Assembly (NCBI RefSeq): GCF_039541115.1
Contig: NZ_BAABFP010000002.1
Coordinates: forward strand, 806,001 to 870,000
Reading direction: 5' to 3'
Source of the DNA: Angustibacter luteus
GTDB lineage: Bacteria; Actinomycetota; Actinomycetes; Actinomycetales; Angustibacteraceae
Length of the DNA: 64,000 bases
The translations under genes and the position numbers were made by a program. Below, one piece after another: positions 26,151 to 34,643 of this stretch. The notes beneath the pieces were generated by a model. It saw nothing but the letters and a program-made list of their open reading frames with translations. It did not search any database and had not been told where the DNA came from. Numbering within the stretch: the first letter of the stretch is position 1; every line of letters starts with the position of its first letter.

Positions 26151-26510
26151 ATGACGCAGTACCTGATGTCGGTCTACGGGCCGGCCGAGCGCACCGACTT
26201 CGGCAGCTACCCGTCCGAGGAGGCCATGAACCAGGCGATGGCCGACACCGGCGCCTTCAACGAGCGCCTCCAGGAGCAGGGCTACTGGGTCTACGCCAAC
26301 GGCCTGGAGGCGGCCACGACCGCGACCGTCGTCGACGGGCAGAACGGGGAGCCCGTGTTCACCGACGGGCCCTACCTGGAGTCGAAGGAGTACCTCGGCG
26401 GCTTCTGGATCATCGAGGCACCCGACCTCGACGTGGCGCTGAAGCTGGCCGCCGAGGGGTCGAAGGCCTGCCGCGGCAAGGTCGAGGTACGCCCCTTCGC
26501 GAGCATGTGA
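26151..26510 (+). CDS. DGPF/YCII-related protein
   Basis: 119 aa, AAGGAG six bases before the ATG. A dimeric ferredoxin-like fold protein with the DGP signature in VFTDGPYLESKEYLGGFWII and a conserved ending GKVEVRPF. These proteins typically accompany ECF42 sigma factors; their own activity is unknown. Its TGA overlaps the sigma factor GTG (GTGA at 26507-26510). Confidence 0.9.
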   Translation: MTQYLMSVYGPAERTDFGSYPSEEAMNQAMADTGAFNERLQEQGYWVYANGLEAATTATVVDGQNGEPVFTDGPYLESKEYLGGFWIIEAPDLDVALKLAAEGSKACRGKVEVRPFASM

Positions 26511-27745
26511 CGGACGTCGCCGAGGCGATCACCCGGGTCCACCGCGAGGAGTGGGCTCGCGTGGTCGCCTCCCTGACCAGGCGCTTCGGCGACCTGGACC
26601 TCGCCGAGGAGATGGCCGCCGAGGCGTTCGCGGTCGCCGTCGAGCGCTGGCCGACGGACGGCGTCCCGCCGAATCCGGGCGGCTGGATCACCACCACGGC
26701 GAACCGTCGCGCGATCGACCGGCTGCGCCGGGAGTCGCGACGCGACGACAAGCAGAAGGAGGCTCAGGTGCTGTACGAAGGCGACGGACCTGAGCGGCTC
26801 GGCGCGATCGACGACGACCGGCTCCGGCTGATCTTCACCTGCTGTCACCCGTCGCTGGCGATGGACGCCCGGATCGCGTTGACGCTGCGGATGGTCGGGG
26901 GTTTGACGACGCCCGAGATTGGTCGCGCCTTTCTGGTCCAGGAGGCCACCATCGGGCAGCGGATCACCCGGGCGAAGGGCAAGATCAAAGCGGCCAGGAT
27001 CCCCTATCGGGTGCCGTCAACCGAGGACCTCCCGGCCCGCGTCGCCGGCGTCCTGACGGTGCTCTTCCTGGTCTTCAACGAGGGGTACCTCAGCTCGGAC
27101 CCCGAGCGCGAGCCCGTCCGAGGCGACCTCACCCTGGAGGCGATCCGGCTGACCCGGCTGGTGCACGCCCTGCTGCCCGCCGATGGTGAGGTGGCCGGTT
27201 TGCTGGCGCTGATGCTCCTCACGGAGGCCCGGCGGTCGACGCGTGTCTCGGCCTCGGGTGAGCTGGTCACGCTCGACGAGCAGGACCGTGGTGCCTGGGA
27301 TGCCGCCCTGATCGCGGAGGGCCACGCGCTCGTCTGGGAGCAGATCTCGGCTGTCGCAGCGGGCCGGGGACGCCCAGGGCGCTACCAGATCCTGGCTGCC
27401 GTCAACGCCGTGCACACCTCAGCCCGGGACGTGCGCGACACCGACTGGTCCCAGATCGTCGCCCTCTACGACCAGCTCGCCCGTATCGACCCCTCCCCCA
27501 TCGTCGCGCTCAACCGGGCCGTGGCCCTCGCCGAGCTCGACGGGCCCGAGGTGGCGCTGGCGCTGGTCGACCGGCTCGACCTGGACGGCTACCACGCCTA
27601 CCACGTCACGCGGGCAGACCTGCTGCGCCGGATCGGGCGCTCGGCGGAGGCCCGCGCCGCGTACGAGCGGGCCATCGACCTCGCCACGAACACCGCCGAG
27701 GTCGCCTACATCACCCGTCGGCGCGACCAGCTCGGCATCGCCTGA
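26507..27745 (+). CDS. ECF42-type sigma factor with TPR-like C-terminal extension
   Basis: 412 aa, GTG start coupled to the DGPF gene. Region 2 (about 5-75: WARVVASLTRRFGDLDLAEE, PNPGGWITTTANRRAIDRLR) and region 4 (about 105-165: FTCCHPSLAMDARIALTLRM, FLVQEATIGQRITRAKGKI) are followed by a 240-residue helical extension with DRLDLDGYHAYHVTRADLLR and AEARAAYERAIDLATN, a tetratricopeptide-like region. No anti-sigma factor is adjacent; in this family the C-terminal extension is needed for activity and there is usually no anti-sigma. The targets include the DGPF operon itself. Confidence 0.92.
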   Translation: MTDVAEAITRVHREEWARVVASLTRRFGDLDLAEEMAAEAFAVAVERWPTDGVPPNPGGWITTTANRRAIDRLRRESRRDDKQKEAQVLYEGDGPERLGAIDDDRLRLIFTCCHPSLAMDARIALTLRMVGGLTTPEIGRAFLVQEATIGQRITRAKGKIKAARIPYRVPSTEDLPARVAGVLTVLFLVFNEGYLSSDPEREPVRGDLTLEAIRLTRLVHALLPADGEVAGLLALMLLTEARRSTRVSASGELVTLDEQDRGAWDAALIAEGHALVWEQISAVAAGRGRPGRYQILAAVNAVHTSARDVRDTDWSQIVALYDQLARIDPSPIVALNRAVALAELDGPEVALALVDRLDLDGYHAYHVTRADLLRRIGRSAEARAAYERAIDLATNTAEVAYITRRRDQLGIA

Positions 27746-27750
27746 GCCGG

Positions 27751-28173
27751 TCAGAGCTCCTTGCGCAGGTGGACGTCGTCCCGCCCGGGAGTCGGGACGG
27801 CCTCCCAGCGGAAGATCTCCACGTAGCCCAGCCGCTCGTAGAAGGCGGGGGCCTGGAACGTGAACGACGTGACGAAGACGTGCGTGCAGCCGCGGTCCTG
27901 GGCGGCGGCCTCGAAGGCCGCGATCAGCGCCGCGCCGACGCCGTCGCCTCGCCGGTCGTCCCGCACCCAGGTCAGGCCGATGCCGGCGGCCCGACCCCAC
28001 GTCCACCCGGAGGCACCGGCGACCAGGTCGCCGTCCTCGTCCATGCGGACCGTGAGCTCCTGGGCCGGGGCGACCTCAGGCGTGGCCGCGGTGTTGAACG
28101 CCTCCAGCTCGTCCCGGAGGCGCTGGTCCAGGGCGGCGTCGCCCTGACCGATGGTCGTCTCTGCGTCAGGCAT
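27751..28173 (-). CDS. GNAT-family N-acetyltransferase
   Basis: 140 aa. The acetyl-CoA loop is RRGDGVGAALIAAFE (motif A, R/Q-x-x-G-x-G/A) preceded by strand IGLTWVRDD; motif B is TFQAPAFYERLGYVEIFRWE. The substrate cannot be told. It is convergent with the sigma factor gene and 25 bases upstream of nothing on its own strand except pcrA's end region. The N terminus is acidic and probably flexible. Confidence 0.85.
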   Translation of the reverse strand: MPDAETTIGQGDAALDQRLRDELEAFNTAATPEVAPAQELTVRMDEDGDLVAGASGWTWGRAAGIGLTWVRDDRRGDGVGAALIAAFEAAAQDRGCTHVFVTSFTFQAPAFYERLGYVEIFRWEAVPTPGRDDVHLRKEL

Positions 28174-28198
28174 GGCGTGGATGCTGCCACGCCGGCGG

Positions 28199-30544
28199 TC
28201 AGAGCTTGGTGACCGGCGCGTAGCGCAGGAGCAGACGCTTCACGCCGTCCTCGCCGAAGTCGACGTGCGCGAGGCTCTTGTCGCCCGAGCCCTCCATCTG
28301 CACGACCGTGCCGAGGCCGAAGGTGTCGTGGGTGACCCGGTCCCCCGGCTCCAGGTGGATGATCGGGCGGTTGCCGGGTGACCGGACGCCGGGTTGCTGG
28401 GACAGCCGGGCCACCGCGGGCGTCGAGCTGCCGCGCACCCCGGTCGGGTCGGTGCGGCGCCAGTCGACCAGCTCGGCGGGTAGCTCGTCGAGGAAGCGCG
28501 ACGCGGGGTTGTACGACGGCGCACCCCAGGCGCTGCGGACGCTGGCCCGCGACAGGTACAGCCGCTCCATCGCGCGGGTGATGCCGACGTAGGCCAGCCG
28601 TCGCTCCTCGGCCAGCTCGGTGGCGTCGCCGAGCGCGCGCAGGTGCGGGAAGACGCCGTCCTCCATGCCGGTGAGGAAGACCACCGGGAACTCCAGGCCC
28701 TTCGCGGTGTGCAACGTCATCAGGGTGACGACGCCGAGCTCCTCGGCCTCGGCGTCCGGGATGTCGTCCGTGTCGGCGACCAGGGAGACCCGCTCCAGGA
28801 ACTCGGTGAGCGTCCCCTCGGGTGACGTCTCCTCGAACTCGCGGGCCACCTGCACCAGCTCGGCGAGGTTCTCCAGCCGGGTCTCGTCCTGCGGATCGTG
28901 GCTGGCCTGCAGCTCAGCGACGTAGCCGGTCTGCTCGAGGATCGCCTCCAGCACCGTCGCCGGGCCGGCGCCGCCGTCCACGATGGTGCGCAGCGCCTCC
29001 ATCAGCGCGGTGAAGGCGCGGATGCAGGACAGCGACCGGCTGGCGATGCCCGGTGCCTCGTCGGCCCGGGCCAGCGCCTCGGCGAACGAGATCCGCTCCC
29101 GCTCGGCGAGCACCGCGACCACGGCCTCGGCCCGGTCACCGATGCCGCGCTTGGGGACGTTCAGGATGCGTCGCAGGTTCACGGTGTCGGCGCCGTTGGC
29201 AAGTACCCGCAGGTAGGCCAGCGCGTCCTTGACCTCGCGCCGCTCGTAGAAGCGGGTGCCGCCGACCAGCTTGTACGGCAGCCCGACCCGGACGAGCACC
29301 TCCTCCACCGCGCGCGACTGAGCGTTCGTCCGGTAGAACACGGCGACGTCCCGCGGCTTGACGCCCTCGTTGTCCGTGAGCCGGTCGATCTCCTCCGCGA
29401 CGAACGCGGCCTCGTCCCACTCGTTGTCCGCGACATAGCCGACGATCTTCGGGCCGCCGTCGTGCGCCGTCCAGAGGTTCTTCGGGCGGCGCTCGGGGTT
29501 GCGCGAGATCACCGCGTTCGCGGCGGTCAGGATCGTCTGCGTGGAGCGGTAGTTCTGCTCGAGCATGATCGTCCTGGCGTCCGGGTAGTCGGACTCGAAC
29601 TCGACGATGTTGCGCATCGAGGCGCCGCGGAACGCGTAGATCGACTGGTCCTGGTCGCCGACGACGGTCAGCTCGGCCGGGGGCACCTCGACGACGTCCT
29701 CGCTGCCCTCGGGGCGGCGCTTGGCCTCGGCCGCCGAGCCGCCCACCAGCTCGCGGACCAGCACGTACTGCGCGTGGTTCGTGTCCTGGTACTCGTCCAC
29801 CAGCACGTGCCGGAAGCGGCGGCGGTAGTGCTCCGCGACGTCCGGGAAGGCCTGCAGGACGTTCACCGTCGTCATGATCAGGTCGTCGAAGTCCAGCGCG
29901 TTCGCCTGGCGCAGCCGCTGCTGGTACATCCGGTACGCCTCGGCGAGCATCCGCTCGGTCGGGTTCGACTCGTCGCCCGCGCGCTGGGCGAACGACTCCT
30001 CGTCGACCAGCTCGTTCTTCAGGTTCGACACCTGGGCGCTGAACGAGCGCGGCGGGTAGCGCTTGGGGTCCAGGTCGAGCTCGCGGCAGACCAGCGCCAT
30101 CAGCCGCTGGCTGTCCGCCGCGTCGTAGATCGAGAACGTCGACTTCAGGCCGACGTGCGAGGCCTCGCGGCGCAGGATCCGCACGCACGCGCTGTGGAAC
30201 GTCGAGACCCACATGGACGCCGCCCGCGGGCCGACCAGCGCGGCCACCCGCTCCTTCATCTCACCGGCGGCCTTGTTGGTGAAGGTGATCGCCAGCACCT
30301 GGCCCGGCCGGGCCCCGCGCTCGGCCAGCAGGTACGCGATCCGGTGGGTCAGCACGCGGGTCTTGCCCGAGCCCGCACCGGCCACGATCAGCAGCGGCGA
30401 GCCCTCGTGCAGGACGGCCTCGCGCTGGGGCGGGTTCAGCCCTTCGAGCAGGGCTTGGGCGGACGCCGGCGCGGTCCCCGAGGGGTCGTCGATGGAGTCG
30501 GTGCCGAAGCCCGGGACGGGGATGTCATCGAACAGGGTGCTCAT
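28199..30544 (-). CDS. pcrA: UvrD/PcrA-family superfamily-1 DNA helicase
   Basis: 781 aa from the ATG at 30544 (MSTLFDDIP); an open 37-codon extension overlaps the divergent promoter. All SF1A motifs are visible: LIVAGAGSGKTRVL (Walker A), DEYQDTNHAQY (Walker B), VVGDQDQSIYAFRGA (III), LEQNYRST (IV), VTLMTLHTAKGLEFPVVF (V) and AEERRLAYVGITRAMERLYL (VI). It unwinds DNA in excision repair and clears replication conflicts. The C-terminal about 60 residues (GDRVTHDTFGLGTVVQMEG) form the Tudor-like RNA-polymerase-binding region. The metal transporter gene is divergent with a mirror-image promoter. Confidence 0.96.
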   Translation of the reverse strand: MSTLFDDIPVPGFGTDSIDDPSGTAPASAQALLEGLNPPQREAVLHEGSPLLIVAGAGSGKTRVLTHRIAYLLAERGARPGQVLAITFTNKAAGEMKERVAALVGPRAASMWVSTFHSACVRILRREASHVGLKSTFSIYDAADSQRLMALVCRELDLDPKRYPPRSFSAQVSNLKNELVDEESFAQRAGDESNPTERMLAEAYRMYQQRLRQANALDFDDLIMTTVNVLQAFPDVAEHYRRRFRHVLVDEYQDTNHAQYVLVRELVGGSAAEAKRRPEGSEDVVEVPPAELTVVGDQDQSIYAFRGASMRNIVEFESDYPDARTIMLEQNYRSTQTILTAANAVISRNPERRPKNLWTAHDGGPKIVGYVADNEWDEAAFVAEEIDRLTDNEGVKPRDVAVFYRTNAQSRAVEEVLVRVGLPYKLVGGTRFYERREVKDALAYLRVLANGADTVNLRRILNVPKRGIGDRAEAVVAVLAERERISFAEALARADEAPGIASRSLSCIRAFTALMEALRTIVDGGAGPATVLEAILEQTGYVAELQASHDPQDETRLENLAELVQVAREFEETSPEGTLTEFLERVSLVADTDDIPDAEAEELGVVTLMTLHTAKGLEFPVVFLTGMEDGVFPHLRALGDATELAEERRLAYVGITRAMERLYLSRASVRSAWGAPSYNPASRFLDELPAELVDWRRTDPTGVRGSSTPAVARLSQQPGVRSPGNRPIIHLEPGDRVTHDTFGLGTVVQMEGSGDKSLAHVDFGEDGVKRLLLRYAPVTKL

Positions 30545-30594
30545 CACGGACCAGCCTACGTCGGGCCACCGACGGCGACCGTAGGCTGACCGTG
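30545..30594. promoter_or_regulatory. Mirror-image divergent promoters of pcrA and the CDF transporter
   Basis: The 50-base gap has AGCCTA at 30553-30558 (TAGGCT on minus, 8 bases before the pcrA ATG) and TAGGCT at 30582-30587 (7 bases before the CDF ATG). The flanking bases also mirror each other (CACGG...CCTACG against CGTAGG...CCGTG), and both genes start ATGAGC. Confidence 0.55.
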
Positions 30595-31527
30595 ATGAGC
30601 AGCCACGGACACGACCACGGCGTCCCGCTGGGTGTCGGCGCGGGAGCCGGCGCACACCGCGGGCGCCTCGCCGTCGTGCTCAGCATCACCGTGACGATCC
30701 TGGTCGCCGAGGTGATCGGGTCGGTCATCTCGGGCAGCCTCGCGCTGCTCGCGGACGCCGGGCACGTGCTGACCGACGTCGCCGGCCTCACGCTCGCGCT
30801 GATCGCCGCCACCCTGGCCCGCCGACCGGCGTCCGACAAGCGCACCTGGGGGTACCGCCGCGCCGAGGTGCTGTCCGCGGCCGCGCAGGCGGCGGTGCTG
30901 CTGGCCGTCGGCGGGTTCGTCCTCGTCCAGGGGGTGCGCCGGCTGATCGACCCGCCCGACGTCTCCGCCGACTCGATGCTGCTCTTCGGGGTGGTCGGCC
31001 TGGTCGGCAACGCGGTGGCGATCTGGGTGCTGGTCGGCGCCCGCAACCATGACCTGAACCTGCGGGCCGCGTTCCTCGAGGTGCTCAACGACGCGCTCGG
31101 CTCGGTGGCGGTGATCGTCGCCGCCGTGCTGATCGCCACGCTCGGTTGGCTGCGCGCCGATGCCGTGGCGTCCCTGCTGATCGGCGCGCTCATCCTGCCG
31201 CGTACCTGGCGGCTGCTGCGCGAGAGCGTCGACGTGCTGCTGGAGTCGACGCCGCGCGGCCTGGACCTGTCCCAGGTGCGCCAGCACCTGCTCGACGTCC
31301 CACACGTGCTGGAGGTGCACGACCTGCACGCCTCGCAGGTCGCCACGGGCCTGCCGGTGCTGTCCGCGCACGTCGTCGTCGAGGACGAGTGCTTCCACGA
31401 CGGGCACCTGCCCGCCATGCTCGACCGGCTCCAGGAGTGCCTCGCCGGGCACTTCGACGTCGAGCACTCCACACTGCAGTTCGAGGCCCGCCGGCACGGC
31501 GCCCACGAGCCGGCCGCCCACGCCTGA
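30595..31527 (+). CDS. Cation diffusion facilitator (zinc-type metal exporter)
   Basis: 310 aa. A His-rich N terminus (SSHGHDHG), six membrane helices and a cytoplasmic ferredoxin-like C-terminal domain (LDVPHVLEVHDLHASQVATG) are typical of CDF exporters. The TM2 metal site is DAGHVLTD. In TM5 the position usually occupied by HxxxD reads EVLND, a variant that may change metal preference. The predicted promoter is leaderless. Confidence 0.92.
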   Translation: MSSHGHDHGVPLGVGAGAGAHRGRLAVVLSITVTILVAEVIGSVISGSLALLADAGHVLTDVAGLTLALIAATLARRPASDKRTWGYRRAEVLSAAAQAAVLLAVGGFVLVQGVRRLIDPPDVSADSMLLFGVVGLVGNAVAIWVLVGARNHDLNLRAAFLEVLNDALGSVAVIVAAVLIATLGWLRADAVASLLIGALILPRTWRLLRESVDVLLESTPRGLDLSQVRQHLLDVPHVLEVHDLHASQVATGLPVLSAHVVVEDECFHDGHLPAMLDRLQECLAGHFDVEHSTLQFEARRHGAHEPAAHA

Positions 31528-31558
31528 CCGCCAGCCGCACCCTCTGAAGGAGAACCGC

Positions 31559-32284
31559 ATGCCCTTGCCGGACAACGAGATCGAGCGCGTCCTCGCCGTC
31601 GTCGCGCACCCGGACGACGTCGACTTCGGCTCGGCGGGCACCATGGCCGGCTTCGTCCAGGCGGGGCTTCAGGTGACCTACCTGCTGTGCACGTACGGCG
31701 AGCAGGGCGGCTTCGACGAGACGCCGCGCGACCAGATGCCGGCGATCCGCGAGGCCGAGCAGCGGGCCGCCGCCGCGGCGGTCGGGGTGGACGACGTCCG
31801 CTTCCTGAGCGGGTACCGGGACGGTTGGCTGGAGCCGACCTTCGAGCTGCAGCGGGAGATCTGCCGGGTGATCCGCCAGGTGCGGCCGCAGCGGGTGCTG
31901 ACGCAGAGCCCGGACCGGTTCTGGGACCGGCTCGGTGCCAGCCACCCGGACCACCTGGCCGCAGGTGAGGCGACCGTCCGGGCCGTCTACCCGGCGGCGC
32001 GCAACCCCTTCGCCTGGCCGGAGCTCATCGCCGACGAGGGCCTGGAGCCGTGGACCGTCCAGGAGCTGTGGATGATGGCGCACCCCGAGTCGAACCACAC
32101 CGTCGACATCACCGACGACTTCGACCGCAAGCTCGCCGCGCTGCACGCCCACGTCAGCCAGACCGGCCACCTCGGCGACGGGCTCGAGGAGCGGTTGCGG
32201 CAGTGGGGAACGACGGTCGCGTCGGGCGGTGGGCTCGGTGAGGGGCGACTGGCCGAGGCGTTCCGGGTGGTCGCGACCGGGTGA
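31559..32284 (+). CDS. PIG-L/LmbE-family deacetylase (Mca/MshB-like)
   Basis: 241 aa, AAGGAG seven bases before the ATG. The zinc motif AHPDDVDFG (16-24), the LLCTYGEQGGFDET loop and GASHPDHLAAGEA match the GlcNAc-PI de-N-acetylase family. In actinobacteria the closest roles are mycothiol biosynthesis (MshB) and mycothiol-conjugate amidase (Mca). It is shorter than either, so it may be a paralogue with a related amide substrate. It lies 31 bases after the CDF gene and may be co-transcribed. Confidence 0.85.
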   Translation: MPLPDNEIERVLAVVAHPDDVDFGSAGTMAGFVQAGLQVTYLLCTYGEQGGFDETPRDQMPAIREAEQRAAAAAVGVDDVRFLSGYRDGWLEPTFELQREICRVIRQVRPQRVLTQSPDRFWDRLGASHPDHLAAGEATVRAVYPAARNPFAWPELIADEGLEPWTVQELWMMAHPESNHTVDITDDFDRKLAALHAHVSQTGHLGDGLEERLRQWGTTVASGGGLGEGRLAEAFRVVATG

Positions 32285-32305
32285 GCGCCGGTTCGGGGCG
32301 CGGCG

Positions 32306-32659
32306 TCAGCGCCAGACGGCGGCGACGACCACGTTGAGGATGGCGAGGCCGCCGACGAGGTGCGCCAGCACCGCCGAGTCCTTGCCTTCCCTGTCGCGCT
32401 TGGCCCCGACGATCGCCAGGGCGAGGACGGCGAGCGCGACGACGAGCTTGACGCCCATCTTCGCGTGGTTCAGGTCCTTGTCGACCGCGTCGGACTCGGC
32501 CAGCCCGACCAGCACGATCCCGGCCAGCAGCGCGGTGCCCGCGCCGTCCCGCATGATGCCGAGCACCCGCGGCTGACGCAGCACCGTCAGGTAGCCGCCG
32601 ACGACGGCGGCCATGCCGAGCAGGTGCATGACGACGACGATGTTGTAGACCACGCTCAT
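32306..32659 (-). CDS. Four-helix small membrane protein, function unknown
   Basis: 117 aa with four hydrophobic helices (about 3-24, 42-54, 66-85, 97-116). Conserved-looking polar positions are H12 in VVVMHLLGMAAVVGG and H65/K67 in LNHAKMGVKLVVA, the sort of His placement seen in small haem or metal membrane proteins, but nothing is diagnostic. It is convergent with the PIG-L gene and divergent from nothing close. Confidence 0.75.
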   Translation of the reverse strand: MSVVYNIVVVMHLLGMAAVVGGYLTVLRQPRVLGIMRDGAGTALLAGIVLVGLAESDAVDKDLNHAKMGVKLVVALAVLALAIVGAKRDREGKDSAVLAHLVGGLAILNVVVAAVWR

Positions 32660-32697
32660 GCGGTTGATCGTACGGCCGCCTGCGGTGGTGTTCGGGA

Positions 32698-33213
32698 CTA
32701 GTAGTAGCCCGTTTCGCCGTCGATCAGCTCGCGGATGGCGTCGAGCTGCCCGACGTGACGCGCGGTCTCCTCGAGCATGTGGAGCACCATCCAGCGCAGG
32801 GTCGGTGCGGCCCAGTCAGGATCCTGGTGGTGGCCGGCCTCGTCCAGGCTGTGGGCCGCGATGATCTCGTTCGACCTGGCGCACTGGCGTTCGTAGTCGT
32901 CGAGCAACTGGGCCAGCGGGACGTCGTCCACCAGGAAGTCCAGGTCCTCGGACCCCTCGGTGAACTGGGGGTTCTCGGCGGCGGGCGTGTCGAGGAAGAT
33001 CACCTCGAACCAGCAGTGCTCCGTCCAGCGCAGGTGCGAGACGAGGCCCGCCACGGTCATCCGTGGTGACGATGGCAGCACGGCGCGGTGGGCGTCGGCC
33101 TCGCTCAAACCCTCGGCCTTGAACCGGACCAGCGCTCGCTGGAGGTCGTACCAGCCCGTGAGCTGGGTGCGCTCGTCGGCAATGGCGGGTGGGCGAACGC
33201 GTTCGAATGGCAT
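32698..33213 (-). CDS. DinB-family (DUF664) protein
   Basis: 171 aa from the ATG at 33213 (MPFERVRPP), where the conserved region begins. It is a four-helix-bundle protein with SHLRWTEHCWFEVIFLD and a closing RWMVLHMLEETARHVGQLDA helix; H82, H87, H147 and H154 (approximate) supply metal ligands. It is similar in kind to the protein at 24313-24870 but not a close copy. The reaction is unknown; mycothiol-dependent chemistry is common in this fold. Confidence 0.85.
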   Translation of the reverse strand: MPFERVRPPAIADERTQLTGWYDLQRALVRFKAEGLSEADAHRAVLPSSPRMTVAGLVSHLRWTEHCWFEVIFLDTPAAENPQFTEGSEDLDFLVDDVPLAQLLDDYERQCARSNEIIAAHSLDEAGHHQDPDWAAPTLRWMVLHMLEETARHVGQLDAIRELIDGETGYY

Positions 33214-33280
33214 GGCCGCGAACGTTACCCCCGCCATCCTCGACCTCGCACCAGCTTTCGGCCGGATGGACCTGTCGTGC

Positions 33281-33316
33281 GAGATGGGGTGTGAGCGAGG
33301 TGGTCGTGATCGTGAC
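33281..33316 (+). repeat. Degenerate copy of an intergenic palindromic element
   Basis: GCGAGGTGGTCGTGATCG at 33295-33312 is identical to 42638-42655, where it forms half and loop of a perfect hairpin. Here the right arm has decayed (TGACCCGG...), so the stem is imperfect. It lies between the divergent DinB and amidohydrolase genes, so a terminator role is unlikely at this copy. Confidence 0.6.
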
Positions 33317-33392
33317 CCGGTGCCTCGCACCACGGCGCGCACCACGTGCCAGGGCTTGCCCTCCTGGGGATGGCAGGGGTACCACGGAGGGC

Positions 33393-34643
33393 GTGCAGGC
33401 GATTCGGGCCACGACCGTCTTCGACGGTGAGACCTTCCTGGACGGCGGGGCTACCGTGCTCGTCGAGGACGGCGTGGTCGTCGGTGTCGAATCCCGTGGG
33501 CACGACCTTCCCGCCGGGTGCAGCGTCACCGTGCACGACGGCACGCTCCTTCCGGGGCTGATCGACGCCCACAGCCACCTGGTGGCCGACAGCGGGCTGA
33601 ACGCGCTCGACCGGGTCGCCGGCTACTCCCCCGCCGAGCTCGACGGCGTCATCACGCAGGCGCTCGGCGACCAGCTCGCCGCTGGGGTCACCACGGTGCG
33701 CGACCTGGGCGACCGCGACTTCTGCGTCGTGGACCGGCGCGACCGCCAGCATCCTGGGCTCGTCGAGCCCACCATCGTCGCCTCGGGGCCGCCGATCACC
33801 ACGGCCGGCGGCCACTGCCACTTCCTCGGCGGGGCTGTCGCCAGCGAGGAGGTCATCGCCCGCGCGGTCGCCGAGCGCGTGGAGCGCGGCGTCGACGTGG
33901 TCAAGGTGATGGCGTCGGGAGGGGTCAACACCCCGGGGACCGACGTCCTGCGCACCCAGTTCAGCGACGACGGGTTGCGGCGCCTCGTCGAGCAGGCCCA
34001 CGCGGCCGGGCTCCCGGTGACCGCGCACGCGCACGGCACACCGTCGGTGCAGCAGGCCCTCGACGTCGGCGTGGACGGCGTGGAACACGGGTCCTGCGTC
34101 ACCGAGCGCGGCTTCGGCCAGGCGTCCGACGACCTGCTGGACGCCTGGGCGCGCAGCGGGATCGTGCTGTGCCCGACGCTGGGGACGGACCCGGACCTGA
34201 TGAAGGAGCCGCCGGCGCCGATCAAGGCCGTCATGGACCGGATGGGCGTCACCGCCGAGCAGATGATGCGGATGCGCTACGAGTTCGTCGGGCGCCAGCA
34301 CCGGGCTGGAATCCAGCTGGTCACCGGCGTCGACTCCGGGATCCAGCCGCCCAAGCGGCACGGCGCCCTTCCCTTCGCCGTCGGCGACCTGGTCAGCGCC
34401 GGACTGACCGTGGCGCAGGCACTGGCCACGGCGACGTCACGGGCTGCCGCCGCCGTCGGCCTCGGCGAGCGCAAGGGACGGGTCGCTCCGGGCTACGACG
34501 CCGACCTGGTCCTCGTCGCCGGCGACGTGGCGGCCTCGATCATGGCCCTGCACGACGTCCGATCCGTTCTGCTGCAGGGACGTCCGGTCACGCCGCCCGG
34601 CGCTGACCACCGTCTCGGAGCAGGTCCCGCGCCAGCACGCTGA
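33393..34643 (+). CDS. Amidohydrolase (imidazolonepropionase/Xaa-Pro-dipeptidase-like)
   Basis: 416 aa from the GTG at 33393, where VQAIRATTVFDGE begins the beta-sandwich; the GGAGG is close (2-3 bases). The metal-dependent TIM-barrel motifs are LLPGLIDAHSHL, VKVMASGGV (bridging Lys), VTAHAHG, GVEHGS and TGVDSG (catalytic Asp). It hydrolyses amide or ester bonds in small cyclic or peptide substrates; the specific one is unknown. Its 3' end overlaps the convergent glpQ-like gene by 56 bp. Confidence 0.9.
   Translation: MQAIRATTVFDGETFLDGGATVLVEDGVVVGVESRGHDLPAGCSVTVHDGTLLPGLIDAHSHLVADSGLNALDRVAGYSPAELDGVITQALGDQLAAGVTTVRDLGDRDFCVVDRRDRQHPGLVEPTIVASGPPITTAGGHCHFLGGAVASEEVIARAVAERVERGVDVVKVMASGGVNTPGTDVLRTQFSDDGLRRLVEQAHAAGLPVTAHAHGTPSVQQALDVGVDGVEHGSCVTERGFGQASDDLLDAWARSGIVLCPTLGTDPDLMKEPPAPIKAVMDRMGVTAEQMMRMRYEFVGRQHRAGIQLVTGVDSGIQPPKRHGALPFAVGDLVSAGLTVAQALATATSRAAAAVGLGERKGRVAPGYDADLVLVAGDVAASIMALHDVRSVLLQGRPVTPPGADHRLGAGPAPAR

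Noticed and set aside
28898-30589. Long plus-strand open frame antisense to pcrA
   Set aside because: No motifs; the minus strand encodes every SF1 helicase motif.
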